Assembly (NCBI GenBank): GCA_004791255.1
Contig: SRUQ01000003.1
Coordinates: 86,623 to 150,622, forward strand
Length of the DNA stretch: 64,000 bases
Reading direction: 5' to 3'
DNA from: a bacterium M00.F.Ca.ET.205.01.1.1
GTDB lineage: Bacteria; Pseudomonadota; Alphaproteobacteria; Rhizobiales; Rhizobiaceae
Part shown: in pieces, positions 43,725 through 52,241 of the stretch
Position numbering within the stretch: position 1 is the stretch's first letter
How the letters are laid out: each line of letters starts with the position of its first letter
The notes under the pieces: model-generated
Told to the model about the DNA's origin: nothing
The model's input: only the letters and a program-made list of their open reading frames with translations
Databases searched by the model: none
Made by a program: the position numbers and the translations under genes

Positions 43725-44939
43725 ATGGCCGAACCCGCGACAGGCGTCCTCGACGCCGCCCTTCTGAACCCCGACGAATCCGCCGAACGCACCGAGCCGG
43801 CCTGGGGTGCGGTTATCTCGCTGGCGCTTGGCGTCTTCGGACTCGTGACCGCTGAATTCCTGCCCGCCAGCCTGCTGACGCCGATGGCGCGCGATCTTGG
43901 CGTCAGCGAAGGCGTGGCCGGACAGGCGGTGACGGCGACCGCGATCGTCGGGGCGATTGCCGCGCCCACCATGGCCATCATCACAAGGCGCATGGACCGC
44001 AGGCTGGTGATGTGGATGCTGACCATGTTCCTCATCCTGTCCAATCTCTTGGCCACCTTTGCCTCATCGCTGACCGTGCTTCTCATTGCCCGCGTCGTGC
44101 TCGGCGTGGCGTTGGGCGGCTTCTGGGCGATGTCGGCGGCGATGGCGCTGCGGCTGGTGCCGATGCGGCTTATGCCGCGCGCCATGTCGATCATCCTGAC
44201 CGGCGTTTCGCTGGCCACCGTCACCGCGGCCCCGGTCGGCGCCTATGTCGGCGACATCTGGGGCTGGCGCACGGCCTTCATGATCGCGACCATCGTCGGC
44301 GCGCTGGCGCTGCTGGTGCAACTGGCGACCATCCCGAAGCTGCCGCCAGTCGGCGTGGCGAGCTTCCGCACCTTGCTCGAGGTGCTGGAGCGGCCGTCGA
44401 TCAGGGTGGCGCTGCTGGTCGTGCTGCTGGTCGCGTCGGGACATTTTGCCGGCTTCACCTATGTCCGTCCCTTCCTCGAAAAGGTGCCGGTGCTCGATAT
44501 CGAGACAATCTCGCTGGTGCTGCTGGCCTATGGCATAGGCGGCTTCTTCGGTAACATCGCCGGCGGCATCCTGGCTGAACGCAACCTCAAGGCCGCCGTC
44601 GCGCTGGCGCCTCTGCTGATCGCGCTGGCGGCTGCCTCGATGCTGGTTTTCGGCGCCTCGCCTATGATCGCCGCCGCCGCTGTCGCGGCCTGGGGCTTTG
44701 CCTTCGGCGCGGTGCCGGTCGGGCTCCAGAGCTGGCTGGTGCGGGCCGCTCCCGACCAGGCCGAGAGCGCGGGCGGACTGATGGTGGCGACCTTCCAGGT
44801 GGCGATCGCACTGGGCGCCGTCTTTGGCGGGGTGCTGGTCGACCATGCCGGCGTGGCCAGCGCCTTCGCCTATTGCGGCGCGGCGACGTTGCTGGCGGCT
44901 GCAGTGGTGTTCCTGCTCGGCCCGAAGCGGGCCGAATAG
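43725..44939 (+). CDS. MFS efflux transporter (AraJ/NepI-like)
   Basis: A 404-residue major facilitator with 12 membrane segments. LVTAEFLPASLLTPMARDLG in the first helix and loop is the hallmark of the DHA1 purine-nucleoside/arabinose efflux group (NepI, AraJ, YdhP). The loop RRMDRRLVMW is the conserved motif between helices 2 and 3. ATG 43725 is chosen because the membrane region starts 30 residues later, as in relatives. The divergent AraC regulator suggests inducible efflux. Confidence 0.9.
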   Translation: MAEPATGVLDAALLNPDESAERTEPAWGAVISLALGVFGLVTAEFLPASLLTPMARDLGVSEGVAGQAVTATAIVGAIAAPTMAIITRRMDRRLVMWMLTMFLILSNLLATFASSLTVLLIARVVLGVALGGFWAMSAAMALRLVPMRLMPRAMSIILTGVSLATVTAAPVGAYVGDIWGWRTAFMIATIVGALALLVQLATIPKLPPVGVASFRTLLEVLERPSIRVALLVVLLVASGHFAGFTYVRPFLEKVPVLDIETISLVLLAYGIGGFFGNIAGGILAERNLKAAVALAPLLIALAAASMLVFGASPMIAAAAVAAWGFAFGAVPVGLQSWLVRAAPDQAESAGGLMVATFQVAIALGAVFGGVLVDHAGVASAFAYCGAATLLAAAVVFLLGPKRAE

Positions 44940-44989
44940 TCAGCACCGGCAGTGTTGAGCATCGGCCCGGGGACCATCATGGTTTTCGG

Positions 44990-45055
44990 GCCTTGCCGTT
45001 GTAAAGACGGTGACAGGGCGACCTTGCCGCAGTGGCAGCTTCCTTTGTAAAGCAT
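44990..45055 (-). pseudogene. 5' remnant of a GFA/CENP-V-family gene
   Basis: From ATG 45055, with GGAAGAAAG before it, the frame reads MLYKGSCHCGKVAL and then loses similarity. SCHCGKV is the zinc-binding start of GFA (glutathione-dependent formaldehyde-activating enzyme-like) proteins, which are about 120-150 residues long. The later cysteines are absent. The remnant lies in the 236-bp gap between the MFS gene and the amidase, with its end near or inside an unassigned stretch. Boundaries are approximate. Confidence 0.5.
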
Positions 45056-45175
45056 CGGCTTTCTTCCTTGCGTCCGGCAGGGGTGCAAAACCACCTGCGC
45101 CGGGTTAAGTCTCTGCAAGCCATGCATTGGCTTCTGTCCCAAGGACGTTCAAGACATCCGGAGTGCGACATCGAA

Positions 45176-46465
45176 ATGCAATCCATCAGAGATCATCTGG
45201 AAACCATCCTTTCGCGCCTTGCCGCCCGCGCCGGCGACGAACGCGTGTTCATGAAGGTCTATGCCGAAGCCGCGCGAGCCGCGGCTGATGCCTGCGATGG
45301 CCGTCGCCGAACCGGCGTAACGCTCGGTCCGCTCGACGGCACCATCGTTTCGATCAAGGACCTGTTCGATGTCGCCGGCGAGCCAACCACGGCCGGCTCG
45401 CTGATGCGCAAGACCGCTGCGCCCGCTTTGCGCGACGCCGCCATTGTCCGCCGGCTGCGCCAAGCGGGCGCGGTCATCATCGGCAAGACCAACATGACCG
45501 AATTCGCCTTCACCGCGATCGGCGACAACATGCATTACGGCACACCAGGCAATGCGGCGGACGCCAGCCGCATTCCCGGCGGTTCTTCCTCAGGCGCCGG
45601 TGTCTCTGTCGGTGAAGGAACGAGCGACATTTCGATCGGCTCGGACACGGGCGGGTCGATCCGGATTCCGGCGGCCCTCAATGGCGTCGCCGGTTTCAAG
45701 CCGACGGCGCGGCGCGTGCCCCTGTCGGGCGCTTTTCCGCTGTCGGCAACGCTGGACTCGGTTGGGCCACTTGCCCGAACCGTCGCCCATTGTGCTGCCG
45801 CCGACGCCGTGATGGCAGGCGAGTCACCGGCCGAGCTGATGCCGCTCTCCCTTTCAGGGCTTCGCGTTGGTGTTCCGCGCGGCGTTCTTTTCACTGAGAC
45901 GGAAAGCGAGGTTGCCGCAGCATTCGAGCGATGCCTCGGCAAGATAGGCCAGGCCGGGGCAGGGATCGCGGAGCTGTCGATCGACGACATGATCGCGGAG
46001 CTGCGCGCCGCCACCAAACGCGGTTCGATCGCCGCCATGGAAGGCGCCGAAGTGCATGCCGACTGGCTGGCGACAGGAGCATCCACGCCCGTCGACCCGC
46101 ATGTCAGCGGGCCTTTGTCGCGAGCGGCACTGCTGCCGACGCCGGTCTACATCAGGGTATTGCGCCGCCGTGCCGCACTCGTCGCGGCCATGGATGAGCG
46201 GCTGGCGGCATTCGATATCCTGGCCTTGCCGACCACGCCGTTGACGGCGCCGACCATTGTTTCCATGGCAGAAGACGCCGAACTGCGCGACCGTACCGAA
46301 GGCCTGCTGCTGCGCAACACGCAGGTCGCCAACCAGTTCGACCTCTCCGCGATTACGCTGCCGATGCCGGGCACGTCGCTGCCCGCCGGCTTGATGCTGG
46401 TGGCGCGCAATGGTCACGACCGTCGTCTGCTGCGGATAGCGGCTGAAGTGGAGAGGCTGCTCTGA
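45176..46465 (+). CDS. amidase-signature family hydrolase
   Basis: A 429-residue amidase. The catalytic Lys is in SIKDLFDVAGEPT, the cis-Ser and nucleophile Ser in the glycine/serine-rich stretch GGSSSGAGVSVGEGTSDISI and SDTGGSIRIPAA. It hydrolyses an amide bond; specificity in this superfamily is broad and not readable. ATG 45176 is preferred because an upstream in-frame start at 45032 would overlap the reversed GFA remnant. No transport gene is adjacent in the same direction. Confidence 0.88.
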   Translation: MQSIRDHLETILSRLAARAGDERVFMKVYAEAARAAADACDGRRRTGVTLGPLDGTIVSIKDLFDVAGEPTTAGSLMRKTAAPALRDAAIVRRLRQAGAVIIGKTNMTEFAFTAIGDNMHYGTPGNAADASRIPGGSSSGAGVSVGEGTSDISIGSDTGGSIRIPAALNGVAGFKPTARRVPLSGAFPLSATLDSVGPLARTVAHCAAADAVMAGESPAELMPLSLSGLRVGVPRGVLFTETESEVAAAFERCLGKIGQAGAGIAELSIDDMIAELRAATKRGSIAAMEGAEVHADWLATGASTPVDPHVSGPLSRAALLPTPVYIRVLRRRAALVAAMDERLAAFDILALPTTPLTAPTIVSMAEDAELRDRTEGLLLRNTQVANQFDLSAITLPMPGTSLPAGLMLVARNGHDRRLLRIAAEVERLL

Positions 46466-46487
46466 CGAGCAGTGTGCCCCTCGGCAA

Positions 46488-46865
46488 TCAGTGCGCCGCG
46501 CAGCGCTTGCGCTCGGCTTTGTCAGAGGCGCGTTCGATATGCGTAACGACCAGCATGGGCGGCTCGTTCGGCTCACCGCGATGCTGGATCGATCCTCTGA
46601 CGACGAGCTTTCCCGCCTGGAGCTTGTCGGAAGTATCGGGTGCGGCTCTGTCTTGCAGCGGCAATTCGGTGGTGTTGAGTGCCACGCCTTTGATGAGCTT
46701 GCCGGTGGCCAGATCGAGCGCATTGCCTGACGGGCAGGGGTCCCTGATGCAGACGATCCCATTGCTGCAATAGACGTAATCGCTGCTTTGCGCCGCCGCG
46801 AGCGAGGGCAACGCCGCGATCGAACATGCGGCAAAACCAAGAAATGCGAAGCGAAAAGCGGACAT
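46488..46865 (-). CDS. small secreted protein of unknown function
   Basis: A 125-residue protein with a clear signal peptide (residues 1-26, AFLGFAACSIAALPSLAAAQ). The mature part has the cysteines of YVYCSNGIVCIRDPCPSG, spaced as for disulfides, and a beta-rich C-terminus. I do not recognise the family. It converges on the amidase gene (22 bp between stops) and follows the 2-hydroxyacid dehydrogenase by position only. ATG 46865 is chosen because it starts the signal peptide. Confidence 0.75.
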   Translation of the reverse strand: MSAFRFAFLGFAACSIAALPSLAAAQSSDYVYCSNGIVCIRDPCPSGNALDLATGKLIKGVALNTTELPLQDRAAPDTSDKLQAGKLVVRGSIQHRGEPNEPPMLVVTHIERASDKAERKRCAAH

Positions 46866-46907
46866 GGTTCGCAGCGTCGCGGAGAATTGGGGCGAAAGCA
46901 CGATCCG

Positions 46908-47900
46908 CTATATGTCGAGCGGAAACCGCTGCCGGTAATGATCGACCACTTCCGGATTGCGCAGGTTGACCGGCAGTTTATTGGCCAGCACCAGCAAGGC
47001 TTCCCCCGCCGCGCCGACGCCCATGCGCATCATCGATTCCTCGGTAATCCCTGCCATATGCGGGGTGATGATGACATTGTCGAAGGCGAAATAGGGATGG
47101 TTTGGCGGCAGCGGCTGCGTGGAAAACACGTCGAGTGCGGCACCGCCGATGCGGCGTTCCCGCAAGGCGTCGATCAGCGCGTCATCGTCGACGACCGGCC
47201 CGCGCGACACGTTGATCAGCAGCGCGGTGGGCTTCATGCGGGCGATGCGCTCGCGGCTGATCAGGCCTCGCGTTTCCGGCGTCAGCGGGCAGCAGAGCAC
47301 GATGATGTCGCTCTGATCGACCAGGGCGTCGATCGACAGGAAGCCGACCTTGTCCGGCGCCGGCTGCATGCTGCGCGTCGTTGCCACCACTTTCAGGTCG
47401 AAACCGTGCGCCGCGATATGGCCGACAGCCTGACCAACGGCGCCGAGGCCGACAATGCCGATGGTCTTGCCGGCAAGCTCGATGTTGGCGTTGGCGTGCT
47501 CGCGGCCGGCAAGCCAGCCCTTGGCGCGCAGGTCGCGGTCGACCCTGCGGAACTGCCGCAGCAGGGCGAGCGCGGTGAACATCACATGCTCGGCGACCGA
47601 CCGGGCATTGACCGCTGGTACGTTGGCGACCAGCACGCCGGCCGCGAGAGCTGCTTCCATCGGGATCATGTCGAGCCCGGCGCCATGGCGAATCGCGGCT
47701 CTCAGCTTCCAGGCGGCCTCGAACAGTGCCGGCGGCAGCGGCGCGCGCACGATGACGATGTCGGCGTCCTTCGCCTCCCTGGTCAAGGTGGTGGCATCGA
47801 GCGCCGAAGCGATGACGAGTTCACCGGCACCGGCAAGCTTGGCCGAGGCGCGGGGGTGCAGCGTGTGTGTCGACAGGATCTTTGGCACGGTCTGGGGCAT
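46908..47900 (-). CDS. D-isomer-specific 2-hydroxyacid dehydrogenase
   Basis: A 330-residue NAD-dependent dehydrogenase. GIVGLGAVGQAVG near 149-161 is the Rossmann loop; INVSRGPVVDDDALIDALRE carries the catalytic Arg region, ALDVFSTQPLPPNHP the Glu region and ITPHMAG the catalytic His. It interconverts a 2-keto and 2-hydroxy acid, such as phosphoglycerate, glyoxylate or a sugar-acid product. It is 1 bp after the GntR gene, in a minus-strand operon with the enolase-superfamily dehydratase. Confidence 0.9.
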   Translation of the reverse strand: MPQTVPKILSTHTLHPRASAKLAGAGELVIASALDATTLTREAKDADIVIVRAPLPPALFEAAWKLRAAIRHGAGLDMIPMEAALAAGVLVANVPAVNARSVAEHVMFTALALLRQFRRVDRDLRAKGWLAGREHANANIELAGKTIGIVGLGAVGQAVGHIAAHGFDLKVVATTRSMQPAPDKVGFLSIDALVDQSDIIVLCCPLTPETRGLISRERIARMKPTALLINVSRGPVVDDDALIDALRERRIGGAALDVFSTQPLPPNHPYFAFDNVIITPHMAGITEESMMRMGVGAAGEALLVLANKLPVNLRNPEVVDHYRQRFPLDI

Positions 47901-47901
47901 A

Positions 47902-48621
47902 TCAGGCCTTTTCGAGCGCCGGGTTCCCAGACGCGCCCCCCTTGCTGCCCTCGATCAGGCCCTTCCAGTAGCTCTCGGCGCCTTGCAGATGGGCGCTCAT
48001 CAGCGCCTGGGCGAGATTGCCGTCGCGGCGCAGCAGCGCCTCGTAGATCTGCACGTGCTCGGCATGCGAGCGCACGCTGCGTTCCGGGTCGTTGAAATAG
48101 ATCGGCAGGCGCTGCTCGCCCATCAGGTAGTAGACACTGCAGATGTTGTGGAAGACGCCGTTCTTGGTGGCGCGCACGATCTCCAGGTGAAACTCGCGGT
48201 CCTCCTTGGCAAGGCCTTCGCCGGCGGCGATGCGCTCCTCCGAGGCCTTCAGGATCTCGCGCAGCCGCTCGAAGTTCTCCTCGGTGGCGCGCGAGCAGGC
48301 GAGTTCGGCCGCCTTGATTTCGTGGATCTTGCGCAGCTCGACCGTCTCGTAGATCTGCAAGGGATCGAGCGGCAGGCCCGCGCGCGCGAACAGCGCCAGC
48401 GCCTCGACGCTGGCCTGCTTGGTATCGATATAGATGCCTGACTTTGCGCGGCGTTCGACGATGCGCATGGCTTCGAGGATTGCGAGCGCCTCGCGGATCT
48501 GGCCGCGGCTGACGCCGAAATGCTCGGCCAGTTCGCGCTCCGACGGCGTGCGGCCGCTCTCCTTGTCCGAGTGGGAGAACAGATAGGCGGCTAGCTCGGC
48601 GAGAAGGTTCTTTTCTTTCAT
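47902..48621 (-). CDS. GntR-family (FCD) regulator of sugar-acid genes
   Basis: A 239-residue FadR-subfamily regulator: winged helix at about 15-70 (ELAEHFGVSRGQIREALAIL) and an FCD domain (REFHLEIVRATKNGVFHNI, SHAEHVQIYEALLRRD) with the metal-binding histidines of the LldR/PdhR type. ATG 48621 lies 2 bp from the dehydratase stop. Regulators of this group bind TGGTN3ACCA sites, and such sites occur in pairs before the isomerase genes at 51 kb and the CUT1 importer at 34.9 kb, so it is the likely common repressor. Confidence 0.9.
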   Translation of the reverse strand: MKEKNLLAELAAYLFSHSDKESGRTPSERELAEHFGVSRGQIREALAILEAMRIVERRAKSGIYIDTKQASVEALALFARAGLPLDPLQIYETVELRKIHEIKAAELACSRATEENFERLREILKASEERIAAGEGLAKEDREFHLEIVRATKNGVFHNICSVYYLMGEQRLPIYFNDPERSVRSHAEHVQIYEALLRRDGNLAQALMSAHLQGAESYWKGLIEGSKGGASGNPALEKA

Positions 48622-48623
48622 CG

Positions 48624-49793
48624 TCAACCGCGTTGCGCGTGCGCCTCCAGGAACCGCTCCGAAATCGTGAATCCCAGACCCGGCTTTTCGGGGATCGCTA
48701 TCATACCGTCCTTGGCTTCGACAGTCTCTTCGGCGAGATCGTGGATCATCGGGTTGGCGCCGAGCGAGTATTCGACGGTGAAACTCGACGGCGAGGCGGC
48801 GCAGACATGCAGCCCGGCGAAGAAGCAGGGTGCGCCGGCCCAAAGGTGCGGCGCAAAGCGCAGGTTGAAGGCGCTGGCGATGGTGCCGATCTTCATCGCC
48901 TCGCTGATGCCGCCGCAGAAGGCGGGATCTGGCTGGAAGATGTCGGCCGCCTTGAGCAAGGCGAGGTCGCGGAAGGCATAGCGCGTCGCTTCGCTTTCGC
49001 CGGTCGCGATTGGAACGGCGCCGGAGGCGCGCACTTCCGCCATGCCCGGCTTGTCGTCGGCAATGACCGGCTCTTCGAACCAGGCGAGGTCGAGGTCGTC
49101 GACGAGGTGGATGAAGCGCTTGGCCTCCGCCACCGTATAGGTGCCATGGGCATCGACCATCAGTTCGACATCGGGGCCGAGCGCCTGGCGTGCGGCGCGC
49201 ACGCGGGCGGCGGAAATGTGCGCGGCGCCATCCATGGCGCCGACCCGCATCTTCAGCGCCTTGAAACCACCCCTGGCGATGTAGGACTTCAACTGCTCGC
49301 CGATGGCGTCGGCGGCGGCCCAGCCACCTGAGGCGTATGCCTGCATGCGATCGACTTTACGGCCGCCGAGCAGCCGCCAGACCGGCTGCCCCAGCGATTT
49401 GCCGAGGATGTCCCAGAGCGCGATGTCGACGGCGCTGATGGCGGCGACGCTCATGCCGCGCCGCGCCAGCTGCGGCATGGCATGGCCGGCGCGGGCCGCG
49501 CTGTCGTGGCGCACGCCGTTGTAGAGCATCTCCCAGATGATGCCGATATCGGCCGGGTCGCGGCCGACCAGTTGCGGCGCGACCTCATGGTTCAGCATGT
49601 GGACGAGGGCGCCGTAGCTCCCGGCGCTGCCGGCGGCGTTCTTGCCTTCGCCCCAGCCGACCAGCCCGTCATCGGTCTCGATGCGCAGGATGGCGGCGTC
49701 AAAGGTCGTCACCTGGCCGAAGTCGCTGCGGTGTTGCTTCGCGGCTTCGATCGGGACGCGGACCCACCAGGCTTGGACGGTCTTGATGCGCAT
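48624..49793 (-). CDS. enolase-superfamily sugar-acid dehydratase (mandelate racemase/MLE type)
   Basis: A 389-residue enolase-superfamily enzyme. FKALKMRVG has the catalytic lysine and arginine of the second strand, DAHGTY the first metal Asp, WFEEP the second ligand, ATGES the third, and PHLWAG the His of a dehydratase. Members dehydrate aldonic or aldaric acids, or cycloisomerise. The gene leads an operon with the GntR and hydroxyacid dehydrogenase genes; the isomerase gene 53 bp upstream runs the same way and may be co-transcribed. Confidence 0.88.
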   Translation of the reverse strand: MRIKTVQAWWVRVPIEAAKQHRSDFGQVTTFDAAILRIETDDGLVGWGEGKNAAGSAGSYGALVHMLNHEVAPQLVGRDPADIGIIWEMLYNGVRHDSAARAGHAMPQLARRGMSVAAISAVDIALWDILGKSLGQPVWRLLGGRKVDRMQAYASGGWAAADAIGEQLKSYIARGGFKALKMRVGAMDGAAHISAARVRAARQALGPDVELMVDAHGTYTVAEAKRFIHLVDDLDLAWFEEPVIADDKPGMAEVRASGAVPIATGESEATRYAFRDLALLKAADIFQPDPAFCGGISEAMKIGTIASAFNLRFAPHLWAGAPCFFAGLHVCAASPSSFTVEYSLGANPMIHDLAEETVEAKDGMIAIPEKPGLGFTISERFLEAHAQRG

Positions 49794-49846
49794 GGTCTTC
49801 CCCGGCCCCGCCGCCGGTCAGGGCGGAAGGGCGAATTCCCAGTCGA

Positions 49847-50734
49847 CTACTTGATCAGCGGCAGCAACGTTTCGGCGGTGATGCGCATCTGGTCGGTGTA
49901 GAATTTCTCGGTCAGCACGCTGGAGCCGTGGTCCTGGATGAACTTCAGCTGCTCGGGCGAGATGTCGACCGGGTGGCGCTCGACCATTTCGGGATAGGGC
50001 GCGGCCGGCGTGCGGTCGACGGGGGCGACAAACTCGTTGGTCAGCGCGCCGTCGTAGCCGACTTCTTTCAAGGTGGCGACGATCTTTGGCCAGTCGATCT
50101 GGCCGAGGCCGGCGGCAAAGCGGTTGTTGTCGGCGACATGGAAGTCGAACAGGCGCTTTCCGACCTTACGGATGGCGTCGTAGACGTTAAATTCCTCCAT
50201 GTGGATGTGGTAAGCGTCGAGGCAGACGCCGCATTCGGGGCTGACAGCGTCGGCCAGCGCGAGCGCCTGGGCGCCGCGGTTGAACAGATAGGTCTCGAAG
50301 CGGTTCAGCGGCTCGACGGCGATCTTGACGCCGACCTTCTTGGCGTGGGTGAAGCATTCGCGGGTCGCGTCGACGACCCACGTCCATTCCTCTTCCTCGG
50401 TACCGTCGGGCACCACCTTGCCGACGGTCGCCGGAACCAGCGTGATGATCTCGCCGTCGAGTTCGCTGACCATGGTCAGCACGTCCTTGACGTATTGCAC
50501 GGAGCGCTCGCGCTGGCCTTGGTCCTTGGCGGCGAGGTTGCGTTCGCCCAGCATCAGCGTCACCGAGCCCCAGCAGCGGATGCCGTGCTCCTTCAGCAGC
50601 GCCCGCGTCTCCTTGGTCTTGTATTGCTGGGGTTCGCCGGAGATCTCGATCGACTCATAGCCGAATTTCTTGATGCGCTTGAGCGTCGTCTCCAGTGGTT
50701 CCGCGCGCATCCAATTGTGCGTCGAAAGATGCAT
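49847..50734 (-). CDS. sugar isomerase/epimerase TIM barrel (D-tagatose 3-epimerase-like), first of three
   Basis: A 295-residue AP-endonuclease-2-type TIM barrel. VEPLNRFETYLFNRG, CLDAYHIHMEE, DFHVADNNRF and LTNEFVAP provide the metal ligands Glu, Asp, His and Glu as in D-tagatose/D-psicose 3-epimerases. GGAAGGACAG precedes ATG 50734. It is divergent from the 51-kb operon across a 395-bp control region with two operators. The sugar is unknown. Confidence 0.88.
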   Translation of the reverse strand: MHLSTHNWMRAEPLETTLKRIKKFGYESIEISGEPQQYKTKETRALLKEHGIRCWGSVTLMLGERNLAAKDQGQRERSVQYVKDVLTMVSELDGEIITLVPATVGKVVPDGTEEEEWTWVVDATRECFTHAKKVGVKIAVEPLNRFETYLFNRGAQALALADAVSPECGVCLDAYHIHMEEFNVYDAIRKVGKRLFDFHVADNNRFAAGLGQIDWPKIVATLKEVGYDGALTNEFVAPVDRTPAAPYPEMVERHPVDISPEQLKFIQDHGSSVLTEKFYTDQMRITAETLLPLIK

Positions 50735-50837
50735 GGTCTGTCCTTCCCCAATTCGTCCGTGTGGCTCGCCTGCGGCATACATCGCCAAAAGGCGACGCAA
50801 GGGTTCCTCCCCAACGCGTCCCCAGCCATTTCTCGCA

Positions 50838-50854
50838 AACTGGTTCGACCAATT
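50838..50854. promoter_or_regulatory. upstream GntR-type operator of the isomerase operons
   Basis: AACTGGTTCGACCAATT is a palindrome with one mismatch around TCG. Its 11-bp core equals that of the site at 34650-34660. It lies nearest the minus-strand isomerase gene and 180 bp (centre to centre) from the second site. Confidence 0.75.
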
Positions 50855-51019
50855 GGGCTTTAAGCGAGGTCTACAGCAAATTCTGTTGGACGGCAAGAAG
50901 CGTGGCAACGCAACTTCTTGTATGGATTATTTGGTTGATTATATTGGCATATATTCACTTTAAGCGAGAATGTGCGCGGCCCCGCGGGAACGCTGCGAGG
51001 CTTGACCAAACCTGCATAT

Positions 51020-51032
51020 TTGGTAATACCAG
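51020..51032. promoter_or_regulatory. promoter-overlapping GntR-type operator of the 51-kb operon
   Basis: TTGGTAATACCAG is identical over 13 bp to 34824-34836, and again includes the predicted -10 box TAATAC. Confidence 0.75.
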
Positions 51033-51129
51033 AATGGCGGAGCGCTCAAGCAGCCGTTGAGAAAAGACCAAAGTGGCTGGCCCTGCTTTCATCAGGCGCT
51101 ATGCTCGGTCTCGAGAATAATGAGGAAGG

Positions 51130-52191
51130 ATGCCGATGCCGACGACAATGAAGGGTCCCGGACTGTTTCTGGCGCAGTTCGCGGGCGATGCCGCGCCGTT
51201 CAATTCACTGGCCTCGATCACCAAATGGGCCGGCGGCCTCGGCTACAAGGGCGTGCAGATCCCGACCTGGGACAGCCGCCTGTTCGATCTCAAGAAGGCG
51301 GCGACTTCCAAGGCCTATTGCGACGAGGTGAAGGGCATCTGTGCCGATGCCGGCGTCGAGATCACCGAACTGTCGACGCACCTGCAGGGGCAGTTGGTGG
51401 CGGTGCACCCCGCCTATGACGCGCAGATGGATGGCTTCGCGCCGCCATCGGTGCACAACAATCCCAAGGCGCGGCAGAAATGGGCGGTCGAGCAGATGGA
51501 GTTCGGCGCCAAGGCGTCGCGCAATCTCGGGCTGAATGCTTCGGTGTCATTCACCGGCTCGCTGGCTTTTCCTTACCTCTACCCCTTCCCGCAGCGGCCC
51601 GCCGGACTGATCGAGGAAGCATTCGGTGAACTCGGCAAACGCTGGAAGCCGATCCTCGATGTCTACGAGGACAATGGTGTCGATGTCGGCTACGAGATCC
51701 ATCCTTCCGAGGACGTGTTCGACGGCGCGACCTTCGAGATGTTCCTCGACGCGGTCGGCGGCCATAAGCGCTGCAACATCAACTACGACCCGTCGCACTT
51801 CCTCTTGCAGCAGCTCGACTATCTCGAATTCATCGACATCTACCACGAGCGCATCAAGGCCTTCCACGTCAAGGACGCCGAGTTCAACCCGACCGGGCGC
51901 CAGGGCGTCTATTCCGGCTATCAGAGCTGGACCAACCGCGCCGGCCGCTTCCGTTCGCTGGGCGACGGGCAGGTGGATTTCGGCGGCATCTTCTCCAAGC
52001 TGACGCAGCACAACTATGATTCCTGGGCGGTGCTGGAATGGGAGTGCTGCCTGAAGCATCCGGAAGACGGCGCGGCGGAGGGAGCACCCTTCATCGAACA
52101 CCACATCATCCGGGTGACGGAGAAGGCATTCGACGATTTCGCCGCCGGCACCACGGACAAGAAGCTACTGCGCGCGATGATGGGCATCTAA
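51130..52191 (+). CDS. sugar isomerase/epimerase TIM barrel, second of three
   Basis: A 353-residue AP-endonuclease-2-type TIM barrel, longer than the other two. VGYEIHPSEDVFDGATFEMF, CNINYDPSHFLLQQLDY and AFHVKDAEFNPTGRQG hold the Glu, Asp/His and His ligands. This subgroup is usually paired with a Gfo/Idh/MocA dehydrogenase, as here (50 bp downstream). Such pairs act on oxidised sugars or inositols; some recently described relatives cleave or isomerise 3-keto-glycosides. Assignment to one reaction is not possible from sequence. Confidence 0.88.
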   Translation: MPMPTTMKGPGLFLAQFAGDAAPFNSLASITKWAGGLGYKGVQIPTWDSRLFDLKKAATSKAYCDEVKGICADAGVEITELSTHLQGQLVAVHPAYDAQMDGFAPPSVHNNPKARQKWAVEQMEFGAKASRNLGLNASVSFTGSLAFPYLYPFPQRPAGLIEEAFGELGKRWKPILDVYEDNGVDVGYEIHPSEDVFDGATFEMFLDAVGGHKRCNINYDPSHFLLQQLDYLEFIDIYHERIKAFHVKDAEFNPTGRQGVYSGYQSWTNRAGRFRSLGDGQVDFGGIFSKLTQHNYDSWAVLEWECCLKHPEDGAAEGAPFIEHHIIRVTEKAFDDFAAGTTDKKLLRAMMGI

Positions 52192-52241
52192 CGCGGCTTC
52201 CCTCCCTCTAGGGGAGGGGCAATTTCACACGAGGAGAGAAA

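Larger units (their letters stand above)
50735..51129. other. divergent control region between isomerase operons
   Basis: A 395-bp gap with no gene, AT-rich in the middle (50900-50965). It holds operators at 50838-50854 and 51020-51032, a -35-like TTGACC at 51002-51007 and -10-like TAATAC at 51024-51029 (16-bp spacer) for the plus-strand operon, and the direct repeat CTTTAAGCGAG at 50858-50868 and 50958-50968, exactly 100 bp apart. Confidence 0.65.
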
